From Mariniphaga sp963747515 (GTDB lineage Bacteria > Bacteroidota > Bacteroidia > Bacteroidales > Prolixibacteraceae): DNA of 64,000 bases. A program made the position numbers and the translations under genes. A model generated the notes under the pieces. That model did no database searches. It saw nothing but the letters and a program-made list of their open reading frames with translations, and was not told where the DNA came from. Shown here in pieces: positions 37,133 to 46,682 of this stretch (the stretch's first letter is position 1; each line of letters begins with the position of its first letter). The DNA lies in NCBI GenBank assembly GCA_963747515.1, contig CAVVFN010000010.1, forward strand, positions 124,001 through 188,000. Reading direction: 5' to 3'.

Positions 37133-37867
37133 TCATTCCTCTTCCGGAAACCTTATTCCGCAGGCCGCTTTACATAACTGCAGAAACCTTTCCTGCACTT
37201 CTGTATTGTCAGCTTCAGAATGATGCTGTTTTTCCTTTTGGTGATAAAAGTAACGTCCACTGACCTTCGCTTTCTCATCGTTGCTTACTGCAAGCCAGAC
37301 CTGAGTCAGATAGCCCTTCTCAAGGTTTCCGGGAGCGCCTGATCCTCCCATTTTAGTTGGCACCCAACCCGGGTCCAATGCATTGGCATAAACCCCCTGC
37401 CACTTGCGGGCGACCGCCTTTGCTAAAAGTACCACATGCAGTTTTGAATCGGAGTAAGTAATACTGCCGCTATCGAATCCCCTCAGGGCAGAATCGCCCT
37501 GCATATGCAGACCCGAACTAAGGTAGATTAACCGCCCGGGTTTGTTCATCAGGCAGGTAAGCATATAAGTCGCAAGCGTATTTACCTTAAAAATTTGATC
37601 CCCCCGGCTACGGTATACTCCGGCATTATGTATCACAGCATCGAACGTGCCCGATGCATTGGCTTCATCTGCCAGCCGTTTTACCTCCTCCAAATCGGCC
37701 AGGTCGGCTGTCAAAACAGTTTCTGCACCCGGTACCTTTTCAATCGCATCCTTTCCCCGATTTTCATTTCGGGCGTGCAGCACAACCCTGTGCCCTTCAT
37801 GCACCAGGTGTTTTGCTGCCAGATGTCCCAGACCATCGGCTGAGCCGGTAATGAATATTCGTGCCAT
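37133..37867 (-). CDS. Short-chain dehydrogenase/reductase
   Basis: The ATG at 37867 (MARIFITGSADGLGHLAAKH) begins directly at the Rossmann strand; 13 upstream codons at 37906 are not family-like. It has 244 residues. The NAD(P) motif TGSADGLG, the AG of VIHNAGVYRS and the catalytic YSDSK are present, and an Arg after the second strand (LHARNENRG) favours NADPH. The substrate is unknown. Confidence 0.88.
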   Translation of the reverse strand: MARIFITGSADGLGHLAAKHLVHEGHRVVLHARNENRGKDAIEKVPGAETVLTADLADLEEVKRLADEANASGTFDAVIHNAGVYRSRGDQIFKVNTLATYMLTCLMNKPGRLIYLSSGLHMQGDSALRGFDSGSITYSDSKLHVVLLAKAVARKWQGVYANALDPGWVPTKMGGSGAPGNLEKGYLTQVWLAVSNDEKAKVSGRYFYHQKEKQHHSEADNTEVQERFLQLCKAACGIRFPEEE

Positions 37868-38160
37868 CTCAATAAAACAATTGATAATCGAAATGTTTCT
37901 CCCCATAAAATAAATTTATGAAAACCCTGCTTTCATAAAGAAAACTTTATGGCTGTCTCAAACGCATATAAATAGAAATAACACCAACCCGCATGAACTC
38001 CGCAACCCACCACCTCAAGTCTGTGTCCGTTTTCCCTGCATCTGATTGTACCGTACGAATTAAATGAACTTCTATAACCAACATGTCAAAGCATCCGAAT
38101 AAATACCTTTTATGTTTTGTCTAAAATAACTTTCGTACTTTGCATCTGCATTTTGCAATA

Positions 38161-38310
38161 AGGTCAGTCGTTCACTGGGCCCAAGCCCTCGTCAAAGCAT
38201 GGCCGGCGGGATTGATGAGTTTTAGATTGAACCACGAGTTCGTATAGTAGAGTATACTTTGGCAATGTCGCCAGCAAAATGTTTTTATTTCACCATTAAC
38301 ACAGTTTGCT
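38161..38310 (+). ncRNA. Candidate bridge RNA region of the IS110 element
   Basis: Upstream of the recombinase gene, hairpins follow one another: GGGC-CCAA-GCCC (38177-38188), CTCGTCA with TGATGAG (38188-38194 and 38213-38219), GTATA with TATAC (38242-38246 and 38253-38257) and GGC with GCC (38261-38272). Family knowledge: IS110-group elements encode a bridge RNA in the left non-coding end, with internal loops guiding target and donor recognition. The assignment is by position and folding potential only. Confidence 0.4.
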
Positions 38311-39662
38311 ATGGCTAAGAAAACAAAACAAAACAACCGGTCGGTCAGCATGGCCTTCCCTGTTATCAACCCGAATGCCGCAGGAATAGACATTGGCGAT
38401 CTGCTCATCGCTGTGGCTGTACCGCAGGATCGTGACAAACAGCCGGTCAGGGAGTTCGGGGCATTTACCGAGGATCTGTTTTCCATTGCCGCCTGGCTCA
38501 GGCAATGCCGGGTGGATTCGGTTGCCATGGAGTGCACCGGGGTATACTGGAAGAACCTGTATGCTGTACTCATTGAGCAGGGATTCTGTGTCTGCCTTGC
38601 CAACTCCCGGCACACCAAAAACGTAACCGGCAGAAAGACCGACATGTCCGACGCACAATGGATACAGCAACTACATAGCTGCGGATTCCTCGCCTCGGCC
38701 TTCCTGCCCGATGATACTACCCAGATCCTGCGTACGCTGGTTCGCCAGCGCAGGGCTATCACCCAGGACGCCACACGCTACATCCAGCGCATGCAGAAGG
38801 CCCTGGAACTGATGAACATCAAGCTGCATGCCGTTATCAGTGACATCACCGGAAAGACCGGATCAGCGATCCTTTCGGCTATTCTAAACGGAGAAAGGAA
38901 TCCCGAGAGACTACTGTTGCTGGTGGGAAATGGAATCAAGGCAGACCACGATACCCTCAGGAAATCCCTGCAAGCCAACTGGCGGGAGGAATACCTGTTC
39001 CTGCTTAAGCAGTCCTATGATACCTACATGCACCTACAATCCCAGAAAACGCTATACGACCGGCAGATTGAACGGGTCATGGATACCTTCCCTAAGGAAA
39101 TCCCCATCTCCGAAATCGTCCCGGTTGACCCGGTAAAAAAAAAGCAAAGACCCGAAAGCAACCCAAAACGGACATAAGAAAATACCTCCATGCCATTCTT
39201 GGAGTAGATGTGATTGACATTCCGGGAATCAGCGAGATCGCCGCTCTGGAGATACTCTCAGAGACAGGAACAGACCTTGGCAAGTGGCCTTCCCGGAACC
39301 ACTTCGTATCCTGGCTCAACCTCTGCCCAAATAACAAGATTTCCGGCGGTAAACTTATCAGTTCACAGATAATCAAAAAGAAACCCAACGCAGCAGCATC
39401 GGCCTTCAGAACTGCCGCAAATTCTATGTACAGGTCGAAATACTGGGTCGGAGATTACTTCCGACGGATGAAAGCAAAAGGAGGGCACAAGTACGCAATC
39501 GTAGCCATTGCCCGTAAGCTGGCCATTATCTACTACGAAATGGTTACTTCCGGTAAGCAGTACAAACCGTTAGACAATCTCGAATATAAACTGATCATCC
39601 AGCGAAAGAAGATTGCCCACATGGAAGAACTGCTTAAACGACTTAAAAAAGAAGTCGCTTAA
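38311..39662 (+). CDS. IS110-family transposase (recombinase), split by a -1 frame change
   Basis: The first frame (38311-39177, 288 residues) carries the RuvC-like DEDD domain: AAGIDIGDLLIAVAVP, VAMECTGVYWKNLYA, NSRHTKNVTGRKTDMSDAQW. The second frame (to 39662) carries the C-terminal transposase domain with the helix-hairpin-helix ILGVDVIDIPGISE, the presumed catalytic Ser region (AAASAFRTAANSMYRSKY) and a long final helix. The frames join at A-run 39135-39143. The zero-frame codons read A AAA AAG at 39138-39144, a classic -1 slippery site. Continuous product: about 450 residues, normal for the family. It is either programmed slippage or an A-run mutation. Confidence 0.85.
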
Positions 39663-39760
39663 AATACCATACAACAGCAGGTCGGCAGCCAGTTATCAGT
39701 TACTAGGTTTGCGTAATACTTCTCCATCCCTTAAGGAATGGACGAATCCTTATTGTGTGC

Positions 39761-40174
39761 ACTTCACAAAAAAACTCGTTTCTATTTCTTTTTACCTGTA
39801 ATCCAAGATTTCAAAGAACACTTTTGACTCCTGACACCTCCAAAATGAATGGATCAAAGCAGGATGTCGAAATAAGTTATATAGTAGAACGAATACTGTA
39901 ATTACAGTGTTTGCCTTTACTATTTAATCAAATTCCGGGCAAAACTAACCTCCCGGTACCCGTGACTGCTTCTGAAACCTCTGGCATAATGCTAAACTGT
40001 CAGTATCCGCTGACAGTAATTTTCACAGGTAACTGTTCAGGTAAAAATGGCAGGGAAATCCACTTGGAGAGGTTGCCTAAAACCTTCCGACTCCCATTAA
40101 AAAGCTTCAGATGAGTAAAGGCATGCCGACAATGACTATATTTGGAGAAGTTATATAAATTAACAAATTACAGC
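39761..40174. other. Gene-free stretch after the IS110 element
   Basis: No coding relic was recognised. A near-palindrome (CCATCCCTTAAGGAATGG, around 39723) lies just after the transposase and may belong to the right end of the element. The remainder is AT-rich intergenic DNA with no clear promoter for the small gene at 40175. Confidence 0.4.
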
Positions 40175-40402
40175 ATGAAGCACGAAAAGGATCCAAAACC
40201 CGAACAGAACGAAAAAAGCAAACCGGGTACAGAAACACCATGGATCGATAAAGCAGAAGCATATATTGACGAAGCAGCCGAAAAAATACACCAGAGCGAT
40301 GCTTACCGCAAAGCAGGCAAATCGATGGAGAGTGCCACAAAAAAGATATTCAGGCAAGCAGGAAAATGGTGGGGGAAGTCGAAGCAGCAGTTTAATAAAT
40401 GA
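40175..40402 (+). CDS. Small charged hypothetical protein
   Basis: The ATG at 40175 (MKHEKDPKPEQNEKSKPG) gives 75 residues, highly charged, with a disordered Lys/Pro/Glu start. A predicted amphipathic helix follows (WIDKAEAYIDEAAEKIHQSD), then a basic tail rich in Lys/Trp. No signal or membrane helix is present. I do not recognise the family; the helix pattern resembles small stress-related proteins, but nothing decides it. Confidence 0.55.
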   Translation: MKHEKDPKPEQNEKSKPGTETPWIDKAEAYIDEAAEKIHQSDAYRKAGKSMESATKKIFRQAGKWWGKSKQQFNK

Positions 40403-40525
40403 AATCAAACATCAGCAACTTATTGGTTGATTTAACTGCATTCCGTTCTTCTCCTGCTCACGCCAAAATTCACCTGCCTCTTAAAGACAGGCATGAGGTA
40501 CTGATTTACATCCCCAGTTTGATGT

Positions 40526-42130
40526 TTAGTAAATGTTTTTATACCTGTCGAACATCGTTTTATCCTGTTTCAGAATTTTATTTGTGAGGGAATCGGAATC
40601 GCTGTAATGTTTCCGCAATTCACGCAACTGCGTTTTAAGGGAATCTTTAATGAATTGGTATTCCGGATCATTAAACACATTGTACATTTCATTCGGGTCT
40701 TTTTTCAAATCATAAAGCTCCCATTCATCAATATCATAATAAAAATGGATGAGTTTGTAGCGTTGTGTGCGTATTCCGTAATGCCGCTTCACCGCATGAT
40801 ACCCTGGATATTCATAATAGTGGTAGTAAACTGCTTTCCGCCAGTCATCGGGTGTTCTTCCATCGAAAAGAGGCACAAGTGAAGCTCCCTGCATGTAATC
40901 AGGTTTTGAGATACCGGCTAAATCAAGGAAAGTCGGAGCAAAATCCAGGTTCATCACCATAGCTTCGCTGGTTTTCCCTGCTTCTATCATAGCCGGATAA
41001 CGCATTAACAAAGGTGTTCTAAACGACTGCTCATACATAAACCGTTTGTCGAACCAACCATGTTCTCCCAGATAAAAACCCTGGTCGGCAGTGTATACAA
41101 TTAATGTATTTTCAAGTAAACCCTCTTTTTCCAGGTAATCCATTAACCGGCCAACATTTCTGTCAACCGAGCGGATACAACGCAGGTAATCTTTAATGTA
41201 CCGCTGATATTTCCAGGCGACGTACTCTTTACGGCTCATTTTCGATGTATCAACTTTTGCATCTTCTTTGGCGTAAAAGCGCATTAATGTATTTCGCTGA
41301 GCGGTATCCATCCGCGCAAATTCACCTACCGGCCAGTTTCCATTCGGGCCTTTTTCAGATGCTCCCACTTTTAAATCACTTCCGAGGGAAAGGTTATCGC
41401 CTATTTCCATCATCTGCTCACTTGCCGCTTTCCCACGGCCGGAGTAATCATCGAATAACGTTTCAGGGAGGGGAAGATCTTCTGTGAATTCATCCAGGTC
41501 GGTTGTATCGGGAATCCAGTTGCGGTGCGGCGCCTTATGGTGTACCATCAGGCAAAAAGGTTTGTCTTTATCCCTCATACCGGAAAGCCAGTTCATGGCC
41601 TTTTCCGTGATTATATCCGTTGCGTAACCATGTTCACGGGCATCAACACCAAGTGTGATAAAATTCGGATTGTAATATTGGCCCTGTCCGCTGAGAATGG
41701 AAAAGTAGTTAAATCCTTTCGGTTGATTGCGTAAATGCCATTTGCCAACAATCGCCGTTTGGTAACCGGCTTCCTGCAATAATTCGGGAAATGTTACAAT
41801 CCCGGAATCGATTTTCATGGAAAAAGAGTTGTCGCGGGCGCCGGTAATATAACTATACTGGCCTGTGAGTATTGTAGCTCTGCTTGGGCTGCAAATGGAA
41901 TTGGTTACGAAACATTTGTTAAATACCATACCCTCTTCCCCAATGCGGTCGATGTTTGGTGTTTTTATTAAATCCGAATCATAGGCACTGATTGCCTGAT
42001 AGGCATGGTCGTCGCTCATGATAAAAATGATGTTCGGACGCTTTTCTTCCTCTGTCACCGGATTCGAGCAGGAATAAATGCCAGCACCAATAACGAGTAA
42101 TACATAAGCTTTTAAAGAATTAAAATTCAT
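40526..42130 (-). CDS. Sulfatase (Cys-type, lipoprotein)
   Basis: At 534 residues it is a lipoprotein (Cys21 in GIYSCSNP). Metal ligands Asp40-Asp41 are in IMSDDHAYQA, the formylglycine site CSPSR is at Cys80, and IVGKWHLRNQPKGF and VYTADQGFYLGEHGWFDKR are typical. It hydrolyses sulfate esters of an unknown glycan. It is more like heparan/choline-type sulfatase relatives than the sulfatase at 27111, from which it clearly differs in sequence. No SusC/D neighbour is intact. Confidence 0.93.
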   Translation of the reverse strand: MNFNSLKAYVLLVIGAGIYSCSNPVTEEEKRPNIIFIMSDDHAYQAISAYDSDLIKTPNIDRIGEEGMVFNKCFVTNSICSPSRATILTGQYSYITGARDNSFSMKIDSGIVTFPELLQEAGYQTAIVGKWHLRNQPKGFNYFSILSGQGQYYNPNFITLGVDAREHGYATDIITEKAMNWLSGMRDKDKPFCLMVHHKAPHRNWIPDTTDLDEFTEDLPLPETLFDDYSGRGKAASEQMMEIGDNLSLGSDLKVGASEKGPNGNWPVGEFARMDTAQRNTLMRFYAKEDAKVDTSKMSRKEYVAWKYQRYIKDYLRCIRSVDRNVGRLMDYLEKEGLLENTLIVYTADQGFYLGEHGWFDKRFMYEQSFRTPLLMRYPAMIEAGKTSEAMVMNLDFAPTFLDLAGISKPDYMQGASLVPLFDGRTPDDWRKAVYYHYYEYPGYHAVKRHYGIRTQRYKLIHFYYDIDEWELYDLKKDPNEMYNVFNDPEYQFIKDSLKTQLRELRKHYSDSDSLTNKILKQDKTMFDRYKNIY

Positions 42131-42264
42131 TTTCTTTGATAATTAGGTTTATTAATGAACTATTTTTCAGCAAACCTGTTCCCTGGATTCAATTTGAAGT
42201 ACCGGCTTGATTTCTTTAAAACTATTCTTTTTTTTCGAAACTTGATTTTATAGTTCAAAGTTAA

Positions 42265-42438
42265 TCATTTTACATCATTTGCGCATTTATAGAAGCAGTT
42301 GTTTCAGATAATGGAAAAGGAATAAAGAATTTGGATTTATTCCTGAACCGGCCACCTGACCCCGATGTAAAAGGATGTGGTCTGCAGAATGCAAAAACTG
42401 TAAAAAGCCAAAAAAATGGTACAGTATCAATAAAGTAA
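42265..42438 (+). pseudogene. Relic of a histidine-kinase ATPase domain
   Basis: A plus-strand frame after a TAA encodes the ATPase N/G1 box VVSDNGKGIKNLDLFL. Then comes a loop RPPDPDVKG, the G2 box CGLQNAKTV, and NGTVSIK before TAA. The spacing fits a GHKL/HATPase_c domain of a sensor kinase. The rest of the kinase is absent. The remainder of 42131-42537 holds no other gene I can support. Confidence 0.55.
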
Positions 42439-42537
42439 ATGCACAGGCAGAGGCAGAGAGCCCGGAACATGGTGTAAAAATGCTGAGCCTCCGCCCGGAA
42501 AACCGCAACAAGCTGATGCAAACAAAGGGCAGATGGG

Positions 42538-42843
42538 TTATTTTGTTATTTCATGATTATAGCTGCCGGCCTGAAGGTCATCCCATTCCCAACCATCATC
42601 CTGAATCAGTGACAACAATAATCTGCGTCTTGACCCTATTTTTTCATAGGCTAATTCAAGTGCCTCCCCTTTAATCATCTCTATTTCTTTGGTACCAGAT
42701 GTGGTAAGTTCAGGTAGCGGAGGAGTTTCATTTGCAGGGGTAATAAAAGCTTCCGGCAGCGTTACATTTTTCGATACAATTGAAAATACCTTTGTAATAT
42801 TTTTTTTAATAGTGTGTAATGGTTCGCAGTGTTTGCTAACCAT
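42538..42843 (-). CDS. Hypothetical protein, 101 residues
   Basis: No signal or membrane helix is present. The N-terminal half is polar, with SKNVTLPEAFITPANETPPL. The C-terminal half has a helix MIKGEALELAYEKIGSRRRL and a Trp-rich end (DDGWEWDDLQAG). I do not recognise a family. It is flanked by a kinase relic and a response regulator, and may itself be a fragment. Confidence 0.4.
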   Translation of the reverse strand: MVSKHCEPLHTIKKNITKVFSIVSKNVTLPEAFITPANETPPLPELTTSGTKEIEMIKGEALELAYEKIGSRRRLLLSLIQDDGWEWDDLQAGSYNHEITK

Positions 42844-42955
42844 ATTGATTTTTTATCCACTGTATCCTAATTGAAATGGAACATACTCCTTCTGACAGGA
42901 TTTGTTCGTCTACAGAGAACAGGAGGTCATTTCTGCCAAGGAGAACCAAATTGTA

Positions 42956-43348
42956 TCAGGGATGCAGGTATTTGCCTACCTTGCTGCCCAGAACATCACG
43001 CCCCACGGGTTTCATAATAAAATCGCTGCAGCCCGAACTGAAGGCTTTTTCCCTCACCCAGTCACCTGAACTTCCTGTCTGTACAATTACAGGAACGTGA
43101 TTGTCAAGTTTCCTTATTTCCCTTGTTGCAGAAAAACCATCCATAACAGGCATTTGTATGTCCATTAGAATTAAACCAACATCATGGTTTAACTGAAAAA
43201 GCTCTACCGCCTCTCTTCCATCCCGGGCATGAAGAATCTTATAACTGCCCTTTGACAATAACTTTTTAAGCACAAGATAGCTTAATTCATCATCCTCTGC
43301 TATCAGAACAGTATTCTTCTTATTTTCCCAAACCTTTTCAGTTTCCAT
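42956..43348 (-). CDS. Single-domain response regulator
   Basis: At 130 residues only a receiver domain is present, no output domain. Acidic residues ELIAEDDE-like at 18-21, the phosphoacceptor Asp63 in LMDIQMPVMDG, Thr/Ser of VQTGSSG and Lys near 113 (FIMKPV) are all in place, so it should be phosphorylated. Such proteins act by binding partners or as phosphate sinks in relays. A kinase relic lies downstream and intact orphan kinases lie at 30724, 51515 and 55290. Confidence 0.9.
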   Translation of the reverse strand: METEKVWENKKNTVLIAEDDELSYLVLKKLLSKGSYKILHARDGREAVELFQLNHDVGLILMDIQMPVMDGFSATREIRKLDNHVPVIVQTGSSGDWVREKAFSSGCSDFIMKPVGRDVLGSKVGKYLHP

Positions 43349-43828
43349 GAAATTTCTTTTTTATCTGCGTTTTATACTCAAATACAATGCCCTCACACGC
43401 AACTTACTGATTAAAAAACCAATAGAATTCTTCTAAATAAAGCTCCTATCCCAAATTGAAAAATAATTCCCATTCAGGGAATCCCCGCACAAAAAATCAT
43501 CTTCTGCCAAAGGCAGAAGGCCTGAATTCATAACCTGCTGCCATCAATCTTCATACATGGTGTTCTGCTTAAAAAACAGGCATGTTAAAAAATCGGACAA
43601 TGCAGGCTTAGTTCCTTATATTCTAAATTAATAAAATACTTTTCACTCCTCTATTGACTGACATTTTCATTTGTCGTAAATTGCTTAAAAAATAACCGCT
43701 GCTTTTCTCTTATGTTGAAAAGGAAATTGCAAGGATGAATGAACAGCAGCTGATAATCCAGTGAGAACAAAAAGGAAAAGAGGCCCTGGATTAATGGGCA
43801 AAAACAGTAAATTTTAAAATCGGGTGTT
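43349..43828. other. Gene-free stretch with a hairpin
   Basis: A perfect hairpin CTTCTGCC-AAA-GGCAGAAG (43501-43519) sits here, followed on the minus strand by ATGATTTTTTG, which resembles a terminator, yet no minus-strand gene ends into it. No other gene or relic was identified. Confidence 0.5.
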
Positions 43829-44821
43829 ATGAAAAGAGTTTTAAAAATCCTGAAATGGACCGGCATCGGTATATTAATTCTGTTTGTTGGTCTGGTAGTA
43901 TTTGTTTATACACGTGCCAACCGCACGTATGATGCTCCCTACCCTGTAATTACAGCAAGCACCGATTCGGCGCTGATTGCCAGGGGTAAATATCTTGTAT
44001 ATGGTCCGGCTCATTGTGCGCACTGCCATGCTCCCATATCAGAATATGCGCGTCTGAACGCCGGTGAAATCGTTCCGCTGAGCGGGGGGGTCGATTTTTT
44101 ATTGCCTGTAGGAGTTGTGCATGCGCCAAACATTACTCCTGATGCAGAAACAGGGATTGGAGCCCATACCGATCAGGAGCTTGCCCGTGCCATGCGTCAT
44201 GGAGTAAAACGCGACGGGAAGCCCATGATTGATATTATGCCTTTTTACGATCTGAGCGATAACGACCTGACGGCCATCATCTCTTACCTGCGAACCACAA
44301 CACCGGTTAAAAACGAACGCCCGGAGAACCAGTGGAATTTCATGGGAAAAGCAGTTTTGGCGGCAGGACTGATTAAGCCTATGGGCGACGATGTGGTACC
44401 ACCGGCACCTGCCCCTGATTCTACTTCCGCCTATGGAAAATACCTTGCTGAAAGCGTGGCCAATTGCATTGGGTGCCACACCAACCGCAATATGATGACA
44501 GGAGCTTTTACAGGACCGGCATATGCAGGCCAGGCGAAATTTGAGGTGATTGATGAAAAAGGTCAAATTATAAAAGGACAACACTTCGTTACGCCAAATC
44601 TCACTCCCGACCCCGAAACAGGACGCATAGAATCGTGGAACAGGGATATGTTCATCAGCCGGTTTCGTTCCGGAGCAGCCATACCCGGTACTCCCATGCC
44701 ATGGGGATCGTACAGCAGAATGACGAACCTCGAGCTGAAAGCCCTTTTCAACTACCTGCATTCGCTCGAACCTGTTTATTCTCAGACTCCTGTTGGCATC
44801 CAGCCGGGGGATCCCTATTAA
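43829..44821 (+). CDS. Membrane-anchored di-haem cytochrome c
   Basis: At 330 residues an N-terminal helix (about 10-28) anchors it in the inner membrane. Two haem-c sites are present: CAHCH at 63-67 and CIGCH near 213, each followed by a Met-bearing ligand region (TPDAETGIGAHTDQELARAM and TPMPWGSYSRMTNLELKALF). Two cytochrome-c domains of about 150 residues each suggest internal duplication. It would shuttle electrons in the periplasm; the partner enzyme is not nearby. Confidence 0.92.
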   Translation: MKRVLKILKWTGIGILILFVGLVVFVYTRANRTYDAPYPVITASTDSALIARGKYLVYGPAHCAHCHAPISEYARLNAGEIVPLSGGVDFLLPVGVVHAPNITPDAETGIGAHTDQELARAMRHGVKRDGKPMIDIMPFYDLSDNDLTAIISYLRTTTPVKNERPENQWNFMGKAVLAAGLIKPMGDDVVPPAPAPDSTSAYGKYLAESVANCIGCHTNRNMMTGAFTGPAYAGQAKFEVIDEKGQIIKGQHFVTPNLTPDPETGRIESWNRDMFISRFRSGAAIPGTPMPWGSYSRMTNLELKALFNYLHSLEPVYSQTPVGIQPGDPY

Positions 44822-45030
44822 TGAAGCTTGCAGCCCCCCTCAAACATTCAAGCAATTTCCTGCAACCAAAAGTCCTCCCTGTCATCCCATCCTCCCCTTG
44901 CTCCACAACCGGACAGATGCCAGTGAGACAAACCGGAGCGGGCAGGTCATGGTCTTCCCGGAAGGGTTCAGTAAAATTGAACCTATTTCCATTTCGCTAG
45001 TTAGATATGTAGAATCAACACTTTTCTTGT

Positions 45031-45708
45031 ATGAAGTATTTCGTTAAAATAAACGATGTAAAATTGACCGATGAGCTGGAAGGTGCCTGGACCAGCGACG
45101 ACTTTAAAGAATTACTGGCAAGGTTTGAGTTTCCCGATGCGGAACAGGTAAAAAATACAGAACTGAAGGATTACCTTTTTATGGCCATTACCGACTATGA
45201 ACCCAGTGAAGCAGCCGCAGTTCTTCTCGACTACAAGCTCTCTGACAGGCTGGCCGAAGGACAGATTGATAATCTTTCGCACGAAATGCTGCGGGTAAAA
45301 GTATCTGAAAATTATACCGATATCCGCCTTCACCACGATTTGTTCAACATCAATCAGTTGCTTTACAAAGCCTACAACGGAAAATTCCACCAGGCCAGGG
45401 TAAACACCCTACAGTTCGAAATAACCGACATCCACCATGCTCCGGTAGCGATAACAAAGGAAACTGCATTAAAGGCGCTAAGCCAGGGTCTTTCTGAAAA
45501 CAATCTGCTCAACAGGTTATTTGGGGATCAACTGGAAGGGCGGGCTCCCTTTCCCGAGGCTGAAGGTATTGTGTGGGACCTGCAAAAGAAAGGAAACACT
45601 GCTTATTCCGTAACAATTTCAGAAAAATGGCTCGCCAAAAACGAATTTACTCACATGGAATATGAATGTACGGTTCTGCCTTTTATCGATCAGGATGAAG
45701 AAGGATAA
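45031..45708 (+). CDS. Hypothetical protein, 225 residues
   Basis: It is soluble and acidic with no signal or membrane helix. It starts MKYFVKINDVKLTDELEGAW and has an acidic C-terminus (DQDEEG). I do not recognise the family. It stands alone between decayed repeats and a truncated frame at 45828. Confidence 0.7.
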   Translation: MKYFVKINDVKLTDELEGAWTSDDFKELLARFEFPDAEQVKNTELKDYLFMAITDYEPSEAAAVLLDYKLSDRLAEGQIDNLSHEMLRVKVSENYTDIRLHHDLFNINQLLYKAYNGKFHQARVNTLQFEITDIHHAPVAITKETALKALSQGLSENNLLNRLFGDQLEGRAPFPEAEGIVWDLQKKGNTAYSVTISEKWLAKNEFTHMEYECTVLPFIDQDEEG

Positions 45709-45827
45709 GACTTCCACTTAAAATCAGGCACCAGTCCGGCTTTTTTTTTAGCATCCCGGAACTTTATTAACAATCAGATGGTTATTTATTTTAGTTCTCT
45801 GTTTTGTTTTATTAACCACCTTAAGGT

Positions 45828-45985
45828 ATGAATGCACATAAAATTACCCGGAAGCTTGAAATGAATGCAAAGCTTCCTAATGGAAAGGATGAGCGATTTA
45901 AAGGGTATGGCGTAATGGGCCTTCCATTTCATTCAAATCATTTACTTGCTTTAAGAAGGTTTCCAAAAACCTCTGTTGGTTATCA
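45828..45985 (+). pseudogene. Truncated N-terminal gene fragment, family uncertain
   Basis: The frame from the ATG at 45828 reads KLPNGKDERFKGYGVMGLPF, then SNHLLALRRFPKTSVG. It strongly resembles the opening of proteins with GYGVMGLPFxSxHxLALRRFP, then runs into the end of the cupin gene on the other strand. The rest of the protein is missing, so I read it as a broken gene. The family has no name that I am sure of. Confidence 0.4.
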
Positions 45986-46546
45986 TCCCATACCCGGAAA
46001 TTTTATCCCATATCTGGCCGCTGTCTCAACAATCTTTTTTACATCCGGCGGTCCTTCCGGATGATGTGGAATAACAAGTTCTCTTGCGGGTTCACTCATC
46101 TCTTTAAAATATTCTTCAAAACCTCCTGGCGACAATTGTATCAACACCTCAGCCTTATCAGTCTGCACCTTGAAGAAATGCGGAATGTTACGGGGAAGAA
46201 AAATCCAGTCACCACGTTTGCCCATAAATGTTTCATTATCCACAGTATAGTTTATTTCGCCATTGAGAATATAAAATGATTCATCCTCCCTGGTGTGAAT
46301 ATGAGGGGGTGGTTCCAGACCCTTTATCTCATACCCGTGAATCAGGGCAAAGGAACCATTGGTATCCCCGGAAGAAACAAGTATACTCATTAAATGACCA
46401 ATATACCAATATGAATTTTTAAGTTCAGGGCAATTCATTTTGGGGGTAATTTTACCCGATTCCGGTTCAGTAAAGGATGTCAGTCCGGATAAATAAGGAA
46501 TAACTCCCACGGCCGGTAACCCATATAAAAAATCTTTTCTGTTCAT
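45983..46546 (-). CDS. Exported cupin-domain protein (quercetinase-like)
   Basis: At 187 residues it has a hydrophobic start (MNRKDFLYGLPAVGV) that may be a Tat-like or ordinary signal. The cupin core has PPPHIHTREDESFYILNGE (metal ligands His-x-His, Glu) and GDWIFLPRNIPHFFKV (second His). Metal-dependent dioxygenase or binding roles occur in the family. It diverges from a broken HxlR regulator gene at 46683, likely its former controller. Confidence 0.85.
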   Translation of the reverse strand: MNRKDFLYGLPAVGVIPYLSGLTSFTEPESGKITPKMNCPELKNSYWYIGHLMSILVSSGDTNGSFALIHGYEIKGLEPPPHIHTREDESFYILNGEINYTVDNETFMGKRGDWIFLPRNIPHFFKVQTDKAEVLIQLSPGGFEEYFKEMSEPARELVIPHHPEGPPDVKKIVETAARYGIKFPGMG

Positions 46547-46682
46547 AATATTTTTTATTTACAACGATTATAAATACCAAATTTATTTCATAAATTTACA
46601 GAAGTCAAGTACCTACCTAAAAGTAAGGTACATACATAAAATAAACTGAAGGTTTGGTATCAGAGAGTTACACTTAAAAGAA

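Larger units (their letters stand above)
38160..39760 (+). mobile_element. IS110-family insertion sequence (ends approximate)
   Basis: The element contains an IS110-type DEDD recombinase (38311-39662, frame-shifted), a structured non-coding stretch upstream, and a short gap downstream. IS110 elements lack clear terminal inverted repeats, so I cannot fix the ends; 38160 and 39760 are estimates. The GC-richer coding style differs from neighbours, suggesting recent arrival. The rest of 37868-38310 and 39663-40174 shows no gene. Confidence 0.75.

Noticed and set aside
42270..42674. Frames of 74-99 codons on both strands near the kinase relic
   Set aside because: The plus-strand DNGKGI frame explains the conserved part; the others have no family match.
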